DNA of 11,410 nt from Gammaproteobacteria bacterium (GCA_003511825.1 DOIU01000559.1:5313-16722); one strand, 5' to 3'; shown: positions 1 through 8,390, counted from the first letter of the stretch. The notes: generated from the sequence alone by a model not told the origin. Numbers and translations are program-made.

Positions 1-55
1 ATTGCTTGAGCCCGTGCCAGTTAATCCCAAGATCTCGATAATAACGAAGGAAACG

Positions 56-888
56 ATGATGGATCAAAACGAGCAGCTTACCGACTATCTCAGCGGCAGA
101 AACCTCTACGGAGACGATTTCTCGGAAAGCGAGATCGCCGGGTGGTACGAGGATGAGGCGGAAGCCTATGCCGGGCTCGGAGCGGCCGACCGCGACAGCT
201 ACAGCTATGGATACCACGCATTGAACAGACAGCTCGGCTTTTCGTATCTGGGCGAGAGGACCTTCAAACATGCCTTGGGCTCGGCAGTGCATATGGTGAT
301 GAATTCCTGCCAATCATCAAGAGGATCAAGCAACTGACGATCCTTGATCCGAGCGATGCGTTCCAGATCAATGACCTCAAGGGCGTGCCGGTCACATATG
401 ACAAGCCGCACCCTTCCGGCGATCTGCCGTTTGCAGAGGCGAGCGTTGATCTCATTACCTGCTTTGGTGTTCTTCATCATATCCCCAACGTGACGCACGT
501 AATCCGGGAAATGGGACGCTGCCTTGCCCCAGGCGGGATCGCCCTGATTCGCGAGCCTTCTGTCAGCATGGGCGACTGGACACAGCCCAGAGCCGGTCTT
601 ACCCGCCGCGAGCGCGGAATACCTACGACTATCATGCGCTCGGCCATTTCCGACGCGAGGTTGGAAGTGGTGAGGCAGACGCCTTACGGTTTCGCTCCGG
701 CCACGCGAGCGTGGTACCTGATCTCGCGATCATCGTTCTATAATTACGGCATGGCGGTTGCGCTCGACGTTTTGTTGAGCAGGCTGACCAGCTGGAACCA
801 TCGCTATCACCGCAAAACCATTCTGAATCGTTTCTCGCCGTCAAGCGTGTTCTGGGTGCTGACAAAGAATGCAGGCAACATGCGTTGA
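56..888 (+). pseudogene. Class I SAM-dependent methyltransferase, broken by a 1-base deletion
   Basis: The product would be a cytoplasmic SAM-dependent methyltransferase, probably acting on a glycan or sugar precursor given its neighbours; the substrate is inferred, not visible. The ATG at 56 (or the one at 59) is preceded by GAAGGAA at 46-52, so it is preferred to the upstream TTG at position 2. The first 75 codons run to base 280, where the frame is lost. Adding one C after 280 joins them to the frame ending at 888 and restores the SAM-binding loop ALGLGSAYGDEF (about residues 73-84), followed by an ILDPSD strand end and a VLHHIPN / LAPGG methyltransferase core. The repaired protein would be 277 residues, a normal length. 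The gene lies 109 bases before another methyltransferase-like gene in the same direction. Family assignment is firm. Whether the deletion is biological or a sequencing error cannot be told from here. Confidence 0.85.
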
Positions 889-997
889 CCAGCACCCGAT
901 ACTGTCCCGCAAAATACAGCAACTGCGTCACGCACCTGATGCCATGCGATTGCTGTCGCCAATCTCCAAACCATAGCCCGAAAGAGTAATTGATCAC

Positions 998-1649
998 ATG
1001 ACATTCACAGCAATCCGCACATCAGCCCTGTTCCGCCGCCTTCGCCGCAGCCGTCTGGTGCATGAGTATGTTCGGCCCATCTACGCTCGCCGGCTGATGC
1101 GCGCCTGGTGGGCCGAGGGACGGCCCGCCCCACCGCCCCACGACGTCAAACTCGCCGCCATCCTGTATCTCGCCGATCTCATCGGGGCAAAGATGCTGGT
1201 TGAGACAGGCAGCTATCTCGGGGATACCGTCCGGGCCTTGCGCGGGCGTTTTGATGTTCTGGCCTCAATAGAGATTGCGCAAGAGCTTGCCGCTCCGCTG
1301 CAAAAGGAGTTTCGCCACGACAAAAGCGTGCGGATCATTTTAGGCGACAGCGGCAAGGAACTGTCGCGATTGCTGGACGAGGCGAAGCTGCCCGCAATCT
1401 TCTGGCTCGATGCCCACTATAGCGGCGGCCCGACGCTCGGCGAAGGATATGTGCCCGTTTTTTGCGGAGCTGGACGCTATCGCCAGCCTTGCCCACAAGC
1501 AGCACGCCGTTTTGATCGACGACGCCAAAGACTTTGATGGCCAGGACGGATACCCAACAGCCGATAAGGTCGTTGAGCACCTGCGGGCCGCCGGCTATCG
1601 CATCGCCGTCGCAAACAATATGATCCACGCTATCCCTGAAGCCTTGTGA
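998..1649 (+). pseudogene. Methyltransferase-like protein with LDAHYSGG motif, frameshifted in a T6 run
   Basis: This resembles a little-studied group of Rossmann-fold, SAM-methyltransferase-like proteins often found in polysaccharide loci; I do not know a characterised member. Visible motifs are LVETGSYLGDT (residues 67-77, the likely SAM loop), IE at 91-92 (the usual acidic residue after strand 2), GDSG (116-119) and FWLDAHYSGG (135-144). The reading frame is lost at six Ts (1458-1463). With five Ts it continues as VPVFAELDAIASLAHK and then HAVLIDDAKDF to the TGA at 1649, giving 216 residues. The ATG at 998 has only a weak, distant AAAGAG at 981-986. The gene is convergent with the DUF2793 gene, whose stop lies 32 bases away. 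The assignment as methyltransferase-like is moderately sure; the reaction is unknown. Confidence 0.6.
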
Positions 1650-1681
1650 GGCAGACGTTATCTTTTCGCCTTCGCGCTCCG

Positions 1682-2794
1682 TCAACTCACCACCGCCCGA
1701 TCGGTCATTCGCCGCCAGTTGCTCCCGTCTGAAAATGCCGGTACCGCACCACCGGCCTCATCGCTCACATAAATCATCGCGCCCGCGCCGCTCGTTGCGG
1801 CGCTTGGCATAGTGGCGGCGGTGAAGGAAGCTGGCCGTATATAAGTGCGCCCGATCACCGGGCCTACGGCATCAGTCGCCCCGTTAACCCTGATACCATG
1901 TGTGCTGGTTCCGAGAGCCAAAATCTGACGCGCCCTGGTTAAGAAATTGTAACCATCTATCAAACTGCCGATGAAACGAACCGCGTTGCCGCTATCGCTG
2001 TCCGCCAGAGAGAATTGGCGGTTGCCCGGCGAGTTGTGGCTCAGGACAAGCATCGCGCCATGTGCCGAATCGCCCGAGCCATCAGCTGCATCTCCGGTCA
2101 TCAGGAAAGCCCTGCCGTTGTCGGCAACGCAATGCACTTTGGCTTGCGGCGTGATGGTTCCAAAGCCGATGTTGCCGGTATCCTTGTCAATGACCATGGC
2201 CTCATTCCACGCCGCGCCATCCGGGCTGACTTTGACAGAAAAGTCATCATTTCCCGCTGTGCCCATCTCGGCGCGCCCGGACCAGCCGGTCTGAAACAAC
2301 AGGCTGGCGGTATCGGCGGCGGCGTTCTTGTTGACCTTGATCTGATGCCCGTTGCCCTCGTGGCTGAACAGCGTGGCAGGCGAGGAGACGGCCAGACGGT
2401 TAGTCACGTCCGCCGTGGTGTTGAGGCCGAGCATGGGGATATTCTGCATATCGCTATCGGAGACCTGCACCCAGGCCGTGCCGGACCATGCATAAAGCTG
2501 ACCCTCGTCGCTCACCCAGGCCAGCCAGCCCTCTTGGGGGCCATAAAACATCCAGACATTTTCCTGCCATGCGGCGATCTGACCATCCTTGCCGGCCCAT
2601 GCGCCGGTGGCACCAACGGCGACGATATAACGCTCGCCATTGGTCGGGGAGGCCGGGGGCACAGTCAGGTCGCGGTCGATTACGCCAAGCTGCACAATGG
2701 CATCAAGGGCGCGGATCGCCTCGTTATGGGTGACATGTTTTTGCGCCTGGGCGGCCATGATATAAGGGAGCTTGAGGTTTGCTGTATCGTCCAT
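1682..2794 (-). CDS. DUF2793 domain protein, phage tail-fibre-like
   Basis: This is an intact 370-residue protein. Residues about 5-110 match the DUF2793 pattern known from alphaproteobacterial prophage and gene-transfer-agent-like regions: LPY..AAQAQKHVTHNEA at 9-25, PPASP at 47-51, GATGAWAGKDGQIAAW at 61-76, and a Trp-rich EGWLAWVSDEGQLYAW segment at 88-103. The remainder is Gly, Ala, Ser and Asn rich and probably beta-structured, with a GNIGFGTITPQAKVH segment (about 207-221) like the GN(I/V)GIGT.P..KL motif of phage tail fibres and adhesins. I infer a tail-fibre or surface-attachment protein; the biochemical function of DUF2793 is unknown. No signal peptide or membrane segment is seen. 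AGAAGGTC lies just upstream of the ATG on this strand. It is the only leftward gene inside the glycan locus and is undamaged, so it is either cargo or a prophage relic. Family call fairly sure, role unsure. Confidence 0.7.
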   Translation of the reverse strand: MDDTANLKLPYIMAAQAQKHVTHNEAIRALDAIVQLGVIDRDLTVPPASPTNGERYIVAVGATGAWAGKDGQIAAWQENVWMFYGPQEGWLAWVSDEGQLYAWSGTAWVQVSDSDMQNIPMLGLNTTADVTNRLAVSSPATLFSHEGNGHQIKVNKNAAADTASLLFQTGWSGRAEMGTAGNDDFSVKVSPDGAAWNEAMVIDKDTGNIGFGTITPQAKVHCVADNGRAFLMTGDAADGSGDSAHGAMLVLSHNSPGNRQFSLADSDSGNAVRFIGSLIDGYNFLTRARQILALGTSTHGIRVNGATDAVGPVIGRTYIRPASFTAATMPSAATSGAGAMIYVSDEAGGAVPAFSDGSNWRRMTDRAVVS

Positions 2795-2831
2795 GGTCTG
2801 ACCTTCTCTGTGTGCTGTAAACTGGGTTATG

Positions 2832-2850
2832 CAAATTGATACTCATTGTC
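2832..2850. promoter_or_regulatory. Weak Fur-box-like 19-mer upstream of the DUF2793 gene
   Basis: Bases 2832-2850 match the classical enterobacterial Fur box at 14 of 19 positions by hand alignment, including the core TGATA.TCATT.TC. It lies 38-56 bases before the leftward DUF2793 start, a plausible operator position. Many alphaproteobacteria use Mur or Irr sites rather than this consensus, so the match may be chance. Confidence 0.2.
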
Positions 2851-2967
2851 GCTTGCCCGATGAAGGCGGGGATATATTTCACCACCCGGCGTTTCATTGA
2901 CCTTAATCGACCGTTCTTACCCCTGTAAGATCGCCCTTGACACGCCGGGACCGGGGGAAATTTCCGT

Positions 2968-3010
2968 TTGTAACTGGGATTACATTCAGAATACATTCAA
3001 AAGAAGGAAA
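2968..3010 (+). promoter_or_regulatory. Possible promoter, 8-base direct repeat and RBS before the carbamoyltransferase
   Basis: The 221-base gap between divergent genes (2795-3015) must hold the start signals for both. On the plus strand TACATTCA occurs twice (2981-2988 and 2992-2999), 11 bases apart, about one helical turn, as in a small operator. A weak sigma70-like pair TTGTAA (2968-2973) and TACATT (2992-2997) has an 18-base spacer. A perfect palindrome GGAAATTTCC sits at 2956-2965. AAGAAGGAAA at 3001-3010 is a clear ribosome binding site for the ATG at 3016. The RBS is convincing; the promoter and operator are guesses. Confidence 0.3.
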
Positions 3011-3015
3011 CCCAA

Positions 3016-4782
3016 ATGACAGCTATTCTCGGCCTTAACGCCTTCCATCCCGACTCCTCAGCATGCCTCGTGCTTGACGGTAAGCTCGTAGGTGCCGTCG
3101 CCGAGGAACGGTTGGGCGCGCGCCACAAACACACCATAATCTTTCCAGAAAATGCCATCCGCTGGCTCCTGAAGGACAACGGTTTGCGTTTGCGCGACAT
3201 CACGCATGTTGCGATTGCCCGACAGCCTGGTGCCAACCTTTCAGCCAAAGCGAAATATGTATTGTTCAACCCGATAATCGGAGCCGAAGCGGTAGGCCGC
3301 TTCCTTGCGCGCGGCAAAGGCACCGCAAAGACACTGGATAATTTGGCCGAGATCTGTGGTGAAGACCCTAAACGGGTGAATTACGCTGTGCACAATGTTG
3401 AGCACCACCTGGCCCACATTGCCAGCACCTATTATCTCTCGCCGTTCGAGACCCTTACGGCGGGTTTTTCCTATGACGGTTCGGGCGATTTTGCCTCGGC
3501 AATGGCGGCGCGATGCGAAGGCACAAAAATAGAGGTCCTCGACAAGGTTACCGTGCCTGACAGCCTTGGTCATTTTTACACGGCTCTGTGCCAGTTTATC
3601 GGTTTTGATCTTTTTGGTGAAGAATACAAGGTTATGGGCCTGGCCCCCTATGGCGAAGACCTCTTTTCCGACGCGATGAAGAAAATTGTCCAGACAAGCG
3701 GTAACCCCTAGTTCAAACTCAACCCCAAGTTCTTTAATATAGCGCGCGGCCTGAGCGAGGCGCAATTGTCCGATGATGGTCAGATGCGTTTGGGCACGAT
3801 ATATTCAGATGCACTTACTGACCTTTTGGGGCAGCCACGAGAGCGCGGATCCGAGGTCACTCAACGAGAGAAAGACATTGCACGTTCCACGCAAGTCCGG
3901 TTTGAAGAGGCTGCCGCCAACTGTATGCAAACACTTTCAGAGCAGGTGCCTGTAACGCGTTTGGCAATGGCCGGCGGTTGTGCGCTGAACGGCGTTATGA
4001 ACGCCCGCATCTACCGCGATTTCCCGGTCGAACAGATGTATTTGCAATGCGCCGCTTCAGACGATGGTACCGCAGTCGGAGCGGCATACCATTGCTGGCA
4101 CATGTTGCTTGGTAAAACCGAGCGCTTCGAGATGAAGCACGCTTTCTGGGGCCCAGAATATCCGGAATGGCGGATACGGCAAGCCATCGATGCGTCCAGC
4201 TTACCCTGTCACGAGTGCCGAGGCGAGGAGGAACTTCTTAACCTGACGGCCGACCACATTGCCGGGGGGGCCGTACTGGGCTGGTATCAGGGCCGGAGCG
4301 AATGGGGGCCGCGCGCACTCGGGAACCGCTCGATCCTGGCCAATCCCTGCATCCGCGACATGAAGGCCACGATCAATGAGAAAATCAAGAAGCGCGAGTC
4401 TTTCCGCCCCTTCGCACCCTCCGTTTTGAAAGAGGAGGTCGGACGCTTCTTTGAGCAGGATATTGAAAGCCCCTTCATGATGCATGTGGTCAAGTTCAGG
4501 CCCGAGTGGCGGGATGTCTTTCCGGCCGTAACCCATGTGGACGGCACCGGACGGCTGCAGAGCGTGGAAGAGGACAACAACCCGCTGTATTACCGCCTGA
4601 TTCGCGCGGTAAAAGAGCGCACCGGCTATGGAATTGTCCTTAACACCAGTTTCAATGAGAACGAACCGGTAGTTGACACCCCGGAGCAGGCAATCGCCTG
4701 TTTCAACAGAACCGACATGGACGTTATGGTGCTTGGCAGGTTCGTGCTGGTTAAACCAACCCGTGACCCGGAAAATCAGTAG
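3016..4782 (+). pseudogene. NodU/CmcH-type O-carbamoyltransferase with an in-frame amber codon
   Basis: The family transfers a carbamoyl group from carbamoyl phosphate, through a carbamoyl-adenylate made with ATP, to a hydroxyl of a sugar or antibiotic (NodU, CmcH and TobZ are known members). The full frame is 588 codons, the usual family length, but codon 232 is TAG (3709-3711). On both sides the protein is typical. The N-terminal Kae1-like domain has HPDSSA (11-16), EHHLAH (129-134, H-x3-H metal ligands), DGSGD (154-158) and GGCALN (320-325). The YrdC-like domain has GWYQGRSEWGPRALGNRS (422-439) and ends with an LNTSFNENEPVV segment. The stop lies inside the Kae1-like domain, so the halves are not separate domains, and the second half has no convincing start: ATG at 3784 lacks an RBS. 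A Tyr codon changed to TAG is a simple explanation. It is followed 18 bases later by the glycosyltransferase. Family assignment is very sure; the acceptor is unknown. Confidence 0.93.
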
Positions 4783-4800
4783 CCGCCCGCCGGATAGAAA

Positions 4801-5568
4801 ATGACTTTGAAAATCTCCATAGTCACAGCCACTTACAACCGCGAGGATACAATCTCGGATTCCCTGAAAAGTCTCAGGCGGCAAACTTTCTCAAATTACC
4901 AGCATATAATCCAGGACGGTGCCTCAACTGACGGGACATTGGATATTATCAATAATCTGTCAGATTCCAGAACCCGTCTCGCCAGCGAAACGGACACGGG
5001 CATTTATGACGCCCTGAACAGGGGTATAAAAAGGGCATCCGGGGACATAATCGGCCTCATGCACTCGGATGATTTTTTTGCCTCCGATACTGTGCTGGAG
5101 AAGGTCGCCGCCGCATTTTCCGATACTTCCACAGACGGTGTTTATGGCGATCTACAATATGTTTCCGCCTCGAATCCAGAACGCATCATACGCCACTGGC
5201 GGGCCGGTAAATATACTTCAAAGCGCCTGAAATATGGCTGGATGCCACCGCATCCCACCCTTTACCTGCGGCGCGAAGTGTTCGAGAACTGGGGATGCTA
5301 TGACACCAGTTACCAAATCGCCGCCGACTACGACGCCATGCTGCGCTGGCTCGTCCGTGGCAAGATAACACTCGCCTATATCCCGGAAGTGCTGGTGAAA
5401 ATGCGGGTGGGTGGGGAAAGCAACAAGTCTCTCGGCCGGATAATCAGAAAAAGCCGCGAAGATTATCGCGCCATACGCAGCAACGGTGTCGGCGGATTGG
5501 GAACTCTGGTAATGAAAAACACGCGCAAAATTAGGCAATTTTTTGAAAGGGGCAAACAGCAACAATGA
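4801..5568 (+). CDS. Family 2 glycosyltransferase (WfgS-like)
   Basis: This intact 255-residue GT-A enzyme would transfer a sugar from a nucleotide-sugar donor to a growing glycan at the cytoplasmic face of the membrane. It starts with the GT2 strand ISIVTATYNRE (residues 5-15) and has DGASTDG (39-45), SETDTGIYDALNRGI (62-76) and the DXD-type metal and donor site HSDD (88-91). HPTLYLRR (151-158) and AADYDAMLR (174-182) follow, the latter holding the likely catalytic acidic residues. The ETD.GIYDA.N.GI signature is typical of the WfgS/WcaE-like branch found in O-antigen and colanic-acid clusters. No membrane segment is evident. Its stop overlaps the gmd start as ATGA, so the two are probably translationally coupled. 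A 60-base sample (4921-4980) is 45% GC, below the gmd and fcl samples, which suggests a different history. Sugar specificity cannot be read from the sequence. Confidence 0.9.
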   Translation: MTLKISIVTATYNREDTISDSLKSLRRQTFSNYQHIIQDGASTDGTLDIINNLSDSRTRLASETDTGIYDALNRGIKRASGDIIGLMHSDDFFASDTVLEKVAAAFSDTSTDGVYGDLQYVSASNPERIIRHWRAGKYTSKRLKYGWMPPHPTLYLRREVFENWGCYDTSYQIAADYDAMLRWLVRGKITLAYIPEVLVKMRVGGESNKSLGRIIRKSREDYRAIRSNGVGGLGTLVMKNTRKIRQFFERGKQQQ

Positions 5569-6596
5569 AAAAAGCATTTCTCACCGGCATTACCGGCCAG
5601 GACGGGTCTTATCTCGCGGAACTTCTGCTCGAAAAGGGCTATGAGGTCCATGCCATTCAGCGCCGCGCCTCACTGTTTACCACGGCGCGGATCGAGCACA
5701 TTTTCGACCATCCGAACCTGCACACCTACCACGGTGATCTGGCGGATTCCTCCAGCCTGCACCGGCTGATCAGTAAGGTTGAGCCGGATGAAATCTATAA
5801 TCTCGGGGCGCAATCGCATGTGGGCGTTTCTTTTGAAGTGCCCGAATATACGGCGGAAGTTTCTGGCATTGGCACGGTACGCATTCTGGATGCAATCCGG
5901 GATTCTGAGGTGAACTGCAAGTTTTACCAAGCCTCGACTTCTGAGCTGTTCGGCGGCATTCCCGGCACTGAGCCGCAGTCGGAAACCACGCCGTTTTATC
6001 CGAAATCGCCCTACAGCGCGGCCAAGCTCTATGCCTACTGGGTGACGGTCAACTATCGGGAATCATACGATATATTTGCCTGCAACGGCATCCTGTTCAA
6101 CCATGAAAGCCCGCGCCGTGGCGAGACATTCGTGACCAAGAAAATCACCCAGGCGGTGGCCCGCATTCATCAGGGCCGCCAGGACGTTCTGCGGCTTGGC
6201 AACATCGACGCCAAACGCGACTGGGGCCATGCGCGTGACTATGTGAACGCCATGTGGCTGATGCTTCAGCAGGACACGCCAAAAGATTACGTCATTGCCT
6301 CCGGCGAGACCCACACGGTTCGTGAATTCGTTGAGCTGGCTTTTGCCGAAACCGGCACCGCAATCGAATGGCGGGGCGAAGGTGTCGATGAAAAAGGATA
6401 TGACGCCGCCACGGGCGCGGTCAGGGTCGGGATCGACCCCCGCTATTTCCGTCCGGCCGAGGTTGAGCTATTGCTGGGCGATCCGACCAGGGCCGAAACC
6501 GAGCTTGGCTGGAAACGGACCGTCAGCTTTCGCGAACTGGTCGCCGGAATGGTGAAATACGATCTGGAAAACGACACATTTGGCGGACCCGAGTAG
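5565..6596 (+). CDS. gmd: GDP-mannose 4,6-dehydratase
   Basis: Gmd converts GDP-D-mannose to GDP-4-keto-6-deoxy-D-mannose in the cytoplasm, the first committed step towards GDP-L-fucose and related deoxysugars. The intact 343-residue protein begins with the Rossmann motif TGITGQDGSYL (7-17) and has the family sequence YQASTSELFG (121-130) holding the active-site Thr125 and Glu127. The SDR pair Tyr150 and Lys154 lies in SPYSAAK, followed by NHESPRRGETFVTKK (179-193). AAAGGGG at 5546-5552 can serve as RBS within the end of the glycosyltransferase gene, and the ATG overlaps that gene's TGA. The fcl gene follows after 40 bases, giving the two-step pair. A sample at 6181-6240 is 63% GC. Identification is very sure. 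Confidence 0.97.
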   Translation: MKKAFLTGITGQDGSYLAELLLEKGYEVHAIQRRASLFTTARIEHIFDHPNLHTYHGDLADSSSLHRLISKVEPDEIYNLGAQSHVGVSFEVPEYTAEVSGIGTVRILDAIRDSEVNCKFYQASTSELFGGIPGTEPQSETTPFYPKSPYSAAKLYAYWVTVNYRESYDIFACNGILFNHESPRRGETFVTKKITQAVARIHQGRQDVLRLGNIDAKRDWGHARDYVNAMWLMLQQDTPKDYVIASGETHTVREFVELAFAETGTAIEWRGEGVDEKGYDAATGAVRVGIDPRYFRPAEVELLLGDPTRAETELGWKRTVSFRELVAGMVKYDLENDTFGGPE

Positions 6597-6636
6597 TGGC
6601 GATACCCGAAAGCGATTTTGACAACAGGAGACAACA

Positions 6637-7599
6637 ATGACCAAACGAATTTTCGTGGCCGGTCATAAGGGCATGGTCGGGCGCGCGCTGGTTCGCCGTC
6701 TTGAGCAGGATGGCAAAAACCAGGTCTTTGGCCGCCCCCATGCCGAGCTTGACCTGATGGACCAGCGCGCGGTGCAGGCGTTTTTCGCGCGCGAACAGAT
6801 CGACGAGGTCTATTTTGCCGCCGCCAAAGTTGGCGGCATCATCGCCAACAGCACCTATCCGGCCGAGTTCATTTATGACAATTTGATGGTCGAGACCAAC
6901 ACCATCCATGCCGCGCATCTGGCGGGGGTGCAGAAATTGATGTTTCTCGGCTCAAGCTGCATCTATCCCCGCCTTGCCGACCAGCCGATTAGTGAGGACG
7001 CGCTTCTGACCGGCCCGCTCGAGCCGACCAACGAGCCTTATGCCATCGCCAAGATCGCCGGGATCAAGCTGTGTGAAAGCTACAGCCGTCAATACGGGCG
7101 CGATTACCGCAGCGCCATGCCGACCAACCTTTACGGGCCAAATGACAATTTCCACCCGGAAAACTCGCATGTGGTTCCTGCCTTGATCCGCCGGTTTCAT
7201 CAGGCTGTTAATGAAGATGCCGACGAGATCTTCATCTGGGGCAGCGGCAAGCCGATGCGCGAATTCATGCATGTGGATGACATGGCCTCGGCCTGCGTCC
7301 ATCTGATGAACCTGCCGCCGGAGGTTCTGGCCCGGCAGACCGAGCCGACGCGCTCGCATATCAATATTGGCACCGGCACGGATTGCAGCATCCGCGAATT
7401 GGCGGAAACTCTGGCTGAGGTGACCGGGTTCAGGGGCGAGTTGATGTTTGACACAACCAAACCCGACGGCATGCCGCGCAAGTTGCTCGATATCTCTCGC
7501 CTCAAGGCACTGGGCTGGGAGCCGCGTATAGGCTTGCGGCAAGGCCTGCACTCGGCCTATGACTGGTTTGTTGGCAATCAAGGGCAGTTTCGCGGGTAG
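6637..7599 (+). CDS. fcl: GDP-L-fucose synthase (4-keto-6-deoxymannose epimerase/reductase)
   Basis: Fcl (also called WcaG) epimerises GDP-4-keto-6-deoxymannose at C3 and C5 and reduces it with NADPH to GDP-L-fucose. The protein is intact at 320 residues, the normal family length. It shows the nucleotide-binding GHKGMVG (9-15), AAAKVGG (61-67), and the active-site set Ser106/Ser107 and Cys108 in GSSCIYP, Tyr135 and Lys139 in YAIAK, and His178 in ENSHVVPALIRR. These are each one position earlier than the E. coli numbering. AGGAG at 6626-6630 is a good RBS six bases from the ATG. Placed directly after gmd, it makes GDP-L-fucose the most likely end product here, rather than GDP-rhamnose or GDP-perosamine. 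Very sure. Confidence 0.97.
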   Translation: MTKRIFVAGHKGMVGRALVRRLEQDGKNQVFGRPHAELDLMDQRAVQAFFAREQIDEVYFAAAKVGGIIANSTYPAEFIYDNLMVETNTIHAAHLAGVQKLMFLGSSCIYPRLADQPISEDALLTGPLEPTNEPYAIAKIAGIKLCESYSRQYGRDYRSAMPTNLYGPNDNFHPENSHVVPALIRRFHQAVNEDADEIFIWGSGKPMREFMHVDDMASACVHLMNLPPEVLARQTEPTRSHINIGTGTDCSIRELAETLAEVTGFRGELMFDTTKPDGMPRKLLDISRLKALGWEPRIGLRQGLHSAYDWFVGNQGQFRG

Positions 7600-7645
7600 A
7601 ATTTGGCACGCTTGATTTCGACATCAATGGTATCAGGAAACACCA

Positions 7646-8390
7646 ATGGCTAATTTTCTTAAACGATTCATAAAGCTAAATCGCCAATCGGCAGCGTGGC
7701 TGGAATCCCGGTTTCCCCGCTTTTTCGGGGCACCAAGTTATAAAGATGAACTGATGCGCCTTATTGACGACGATATTGACAACAAAATGCCCGGGACCGT
7801 TTTGGAGGTGGGTGGAATTGACCGTCCTCTGCTAAGTCGCGGGCAGGGATTCAAATACGTGGGGCTTGATATTGAAGAAAGAGAAGGCTGCCATCAAATT
7901 TATGACCAGTTTATTGTGCAGTCGATCGAGCAACCGGTCGCCGTAAAAAGCGATTTGATCATCTCGATCACACTCATGGAACATATCCCGAACAACAAAG
8001 CAGCAGTTGCGTCAATGTTTGGCGCAATACAACCGGGGGGGTATTACGCATCACTATATCCCCTCCAAGTGGCACCCCTATTCAATCGCTCTGCGGCTTT
8101 TGGGGCCGAAATTGCAACGTAAATTGATTCCTTTACTGCGACCGGCGGCTGTCGAGGTCACGGGGTATCCGGCATTCTTCAACCACTGTTCGCCACGCCA
8201 GATGGAAGGCCTGTTTCGTGCAAGCGGATTCCAGGAAATCCGGATAAAGGCCTTTTATCGTGCCAGCGATTATTTCGCGTTTTTTTTGCCAGCCTACTTG
8301 CTTGTAGCGCTGTACGAAAATCTTTGCAGCTTGTTCGATTTGCGATTTGCCTGTTCAGGTTTCATCATCAGCGCGCGCCGGTTTGCGTAA
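7646..8390 (+). pseudogene. Class I SAM-dependent methyltransferase, frameshifted in a G7 run
   Basis: This is a third methyltransferase, placed between fcl and manC. Before the lesion it has VLEVGGIDRP (52-61, SAM loop), YVGLDIE (71-77, acidic end of strand 2) and LMEHIPN (110-116). The frame breaks at seven Gs (8035-8041); with six Gs the protein continues as AIQPGGITHHYIPSKWHPYS and runs to the TAA at 8390, giving 247 residues. The C-terminal part holds a hydrophobic stretch (FFLPAYLLVALY) that could pack against a lipid or the membrane. The start is supported by AGGAAA at 7635-7640. A 60-base sample (7741-7800) is 45% GC, against 58-63% in fcl and gmd, so the gene probably arrived separately. 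The substrate is unknown; methylation of the fucose made by the neighbouring genes is a guess. The methyltransferase call is sure. Confidence 0.85.

Noticed and set aside
1450..1475. Programmed ribosomal frameshifting to rescue the broken genes
   Set aside because: The T6 and G7 sites would need a +1 shift and the site at 280 a -1 shift, and the first site has no slippery heptamer. No common signal is present.
2015..2839. Long plus-strand open frame (274 codons)
   Set aside because: It is the antisense of the DUF2793 gene; the protein on the minus strand has the recognisable domain and RBS.
2937..2942. TTGACA as a consensus -35 box (also at 6618-6623)
   Set aside because: No acceptable -10 box lies 16-18 bases downstream of the first, and the second is too close to the fcl start codon.
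2795..3015. A nod box driving the carbamoyltransferase
   Set aside because: I could not find the conserved ATC-N9-GAT type NodD halves in this region.
4201..4884. Long open frame (227 codons) on the minus strand
   Set aside because: It is antisense to the well-conserved carbamoyltransferase and the start of the glycosyltransferase, and its translation resembles no family.
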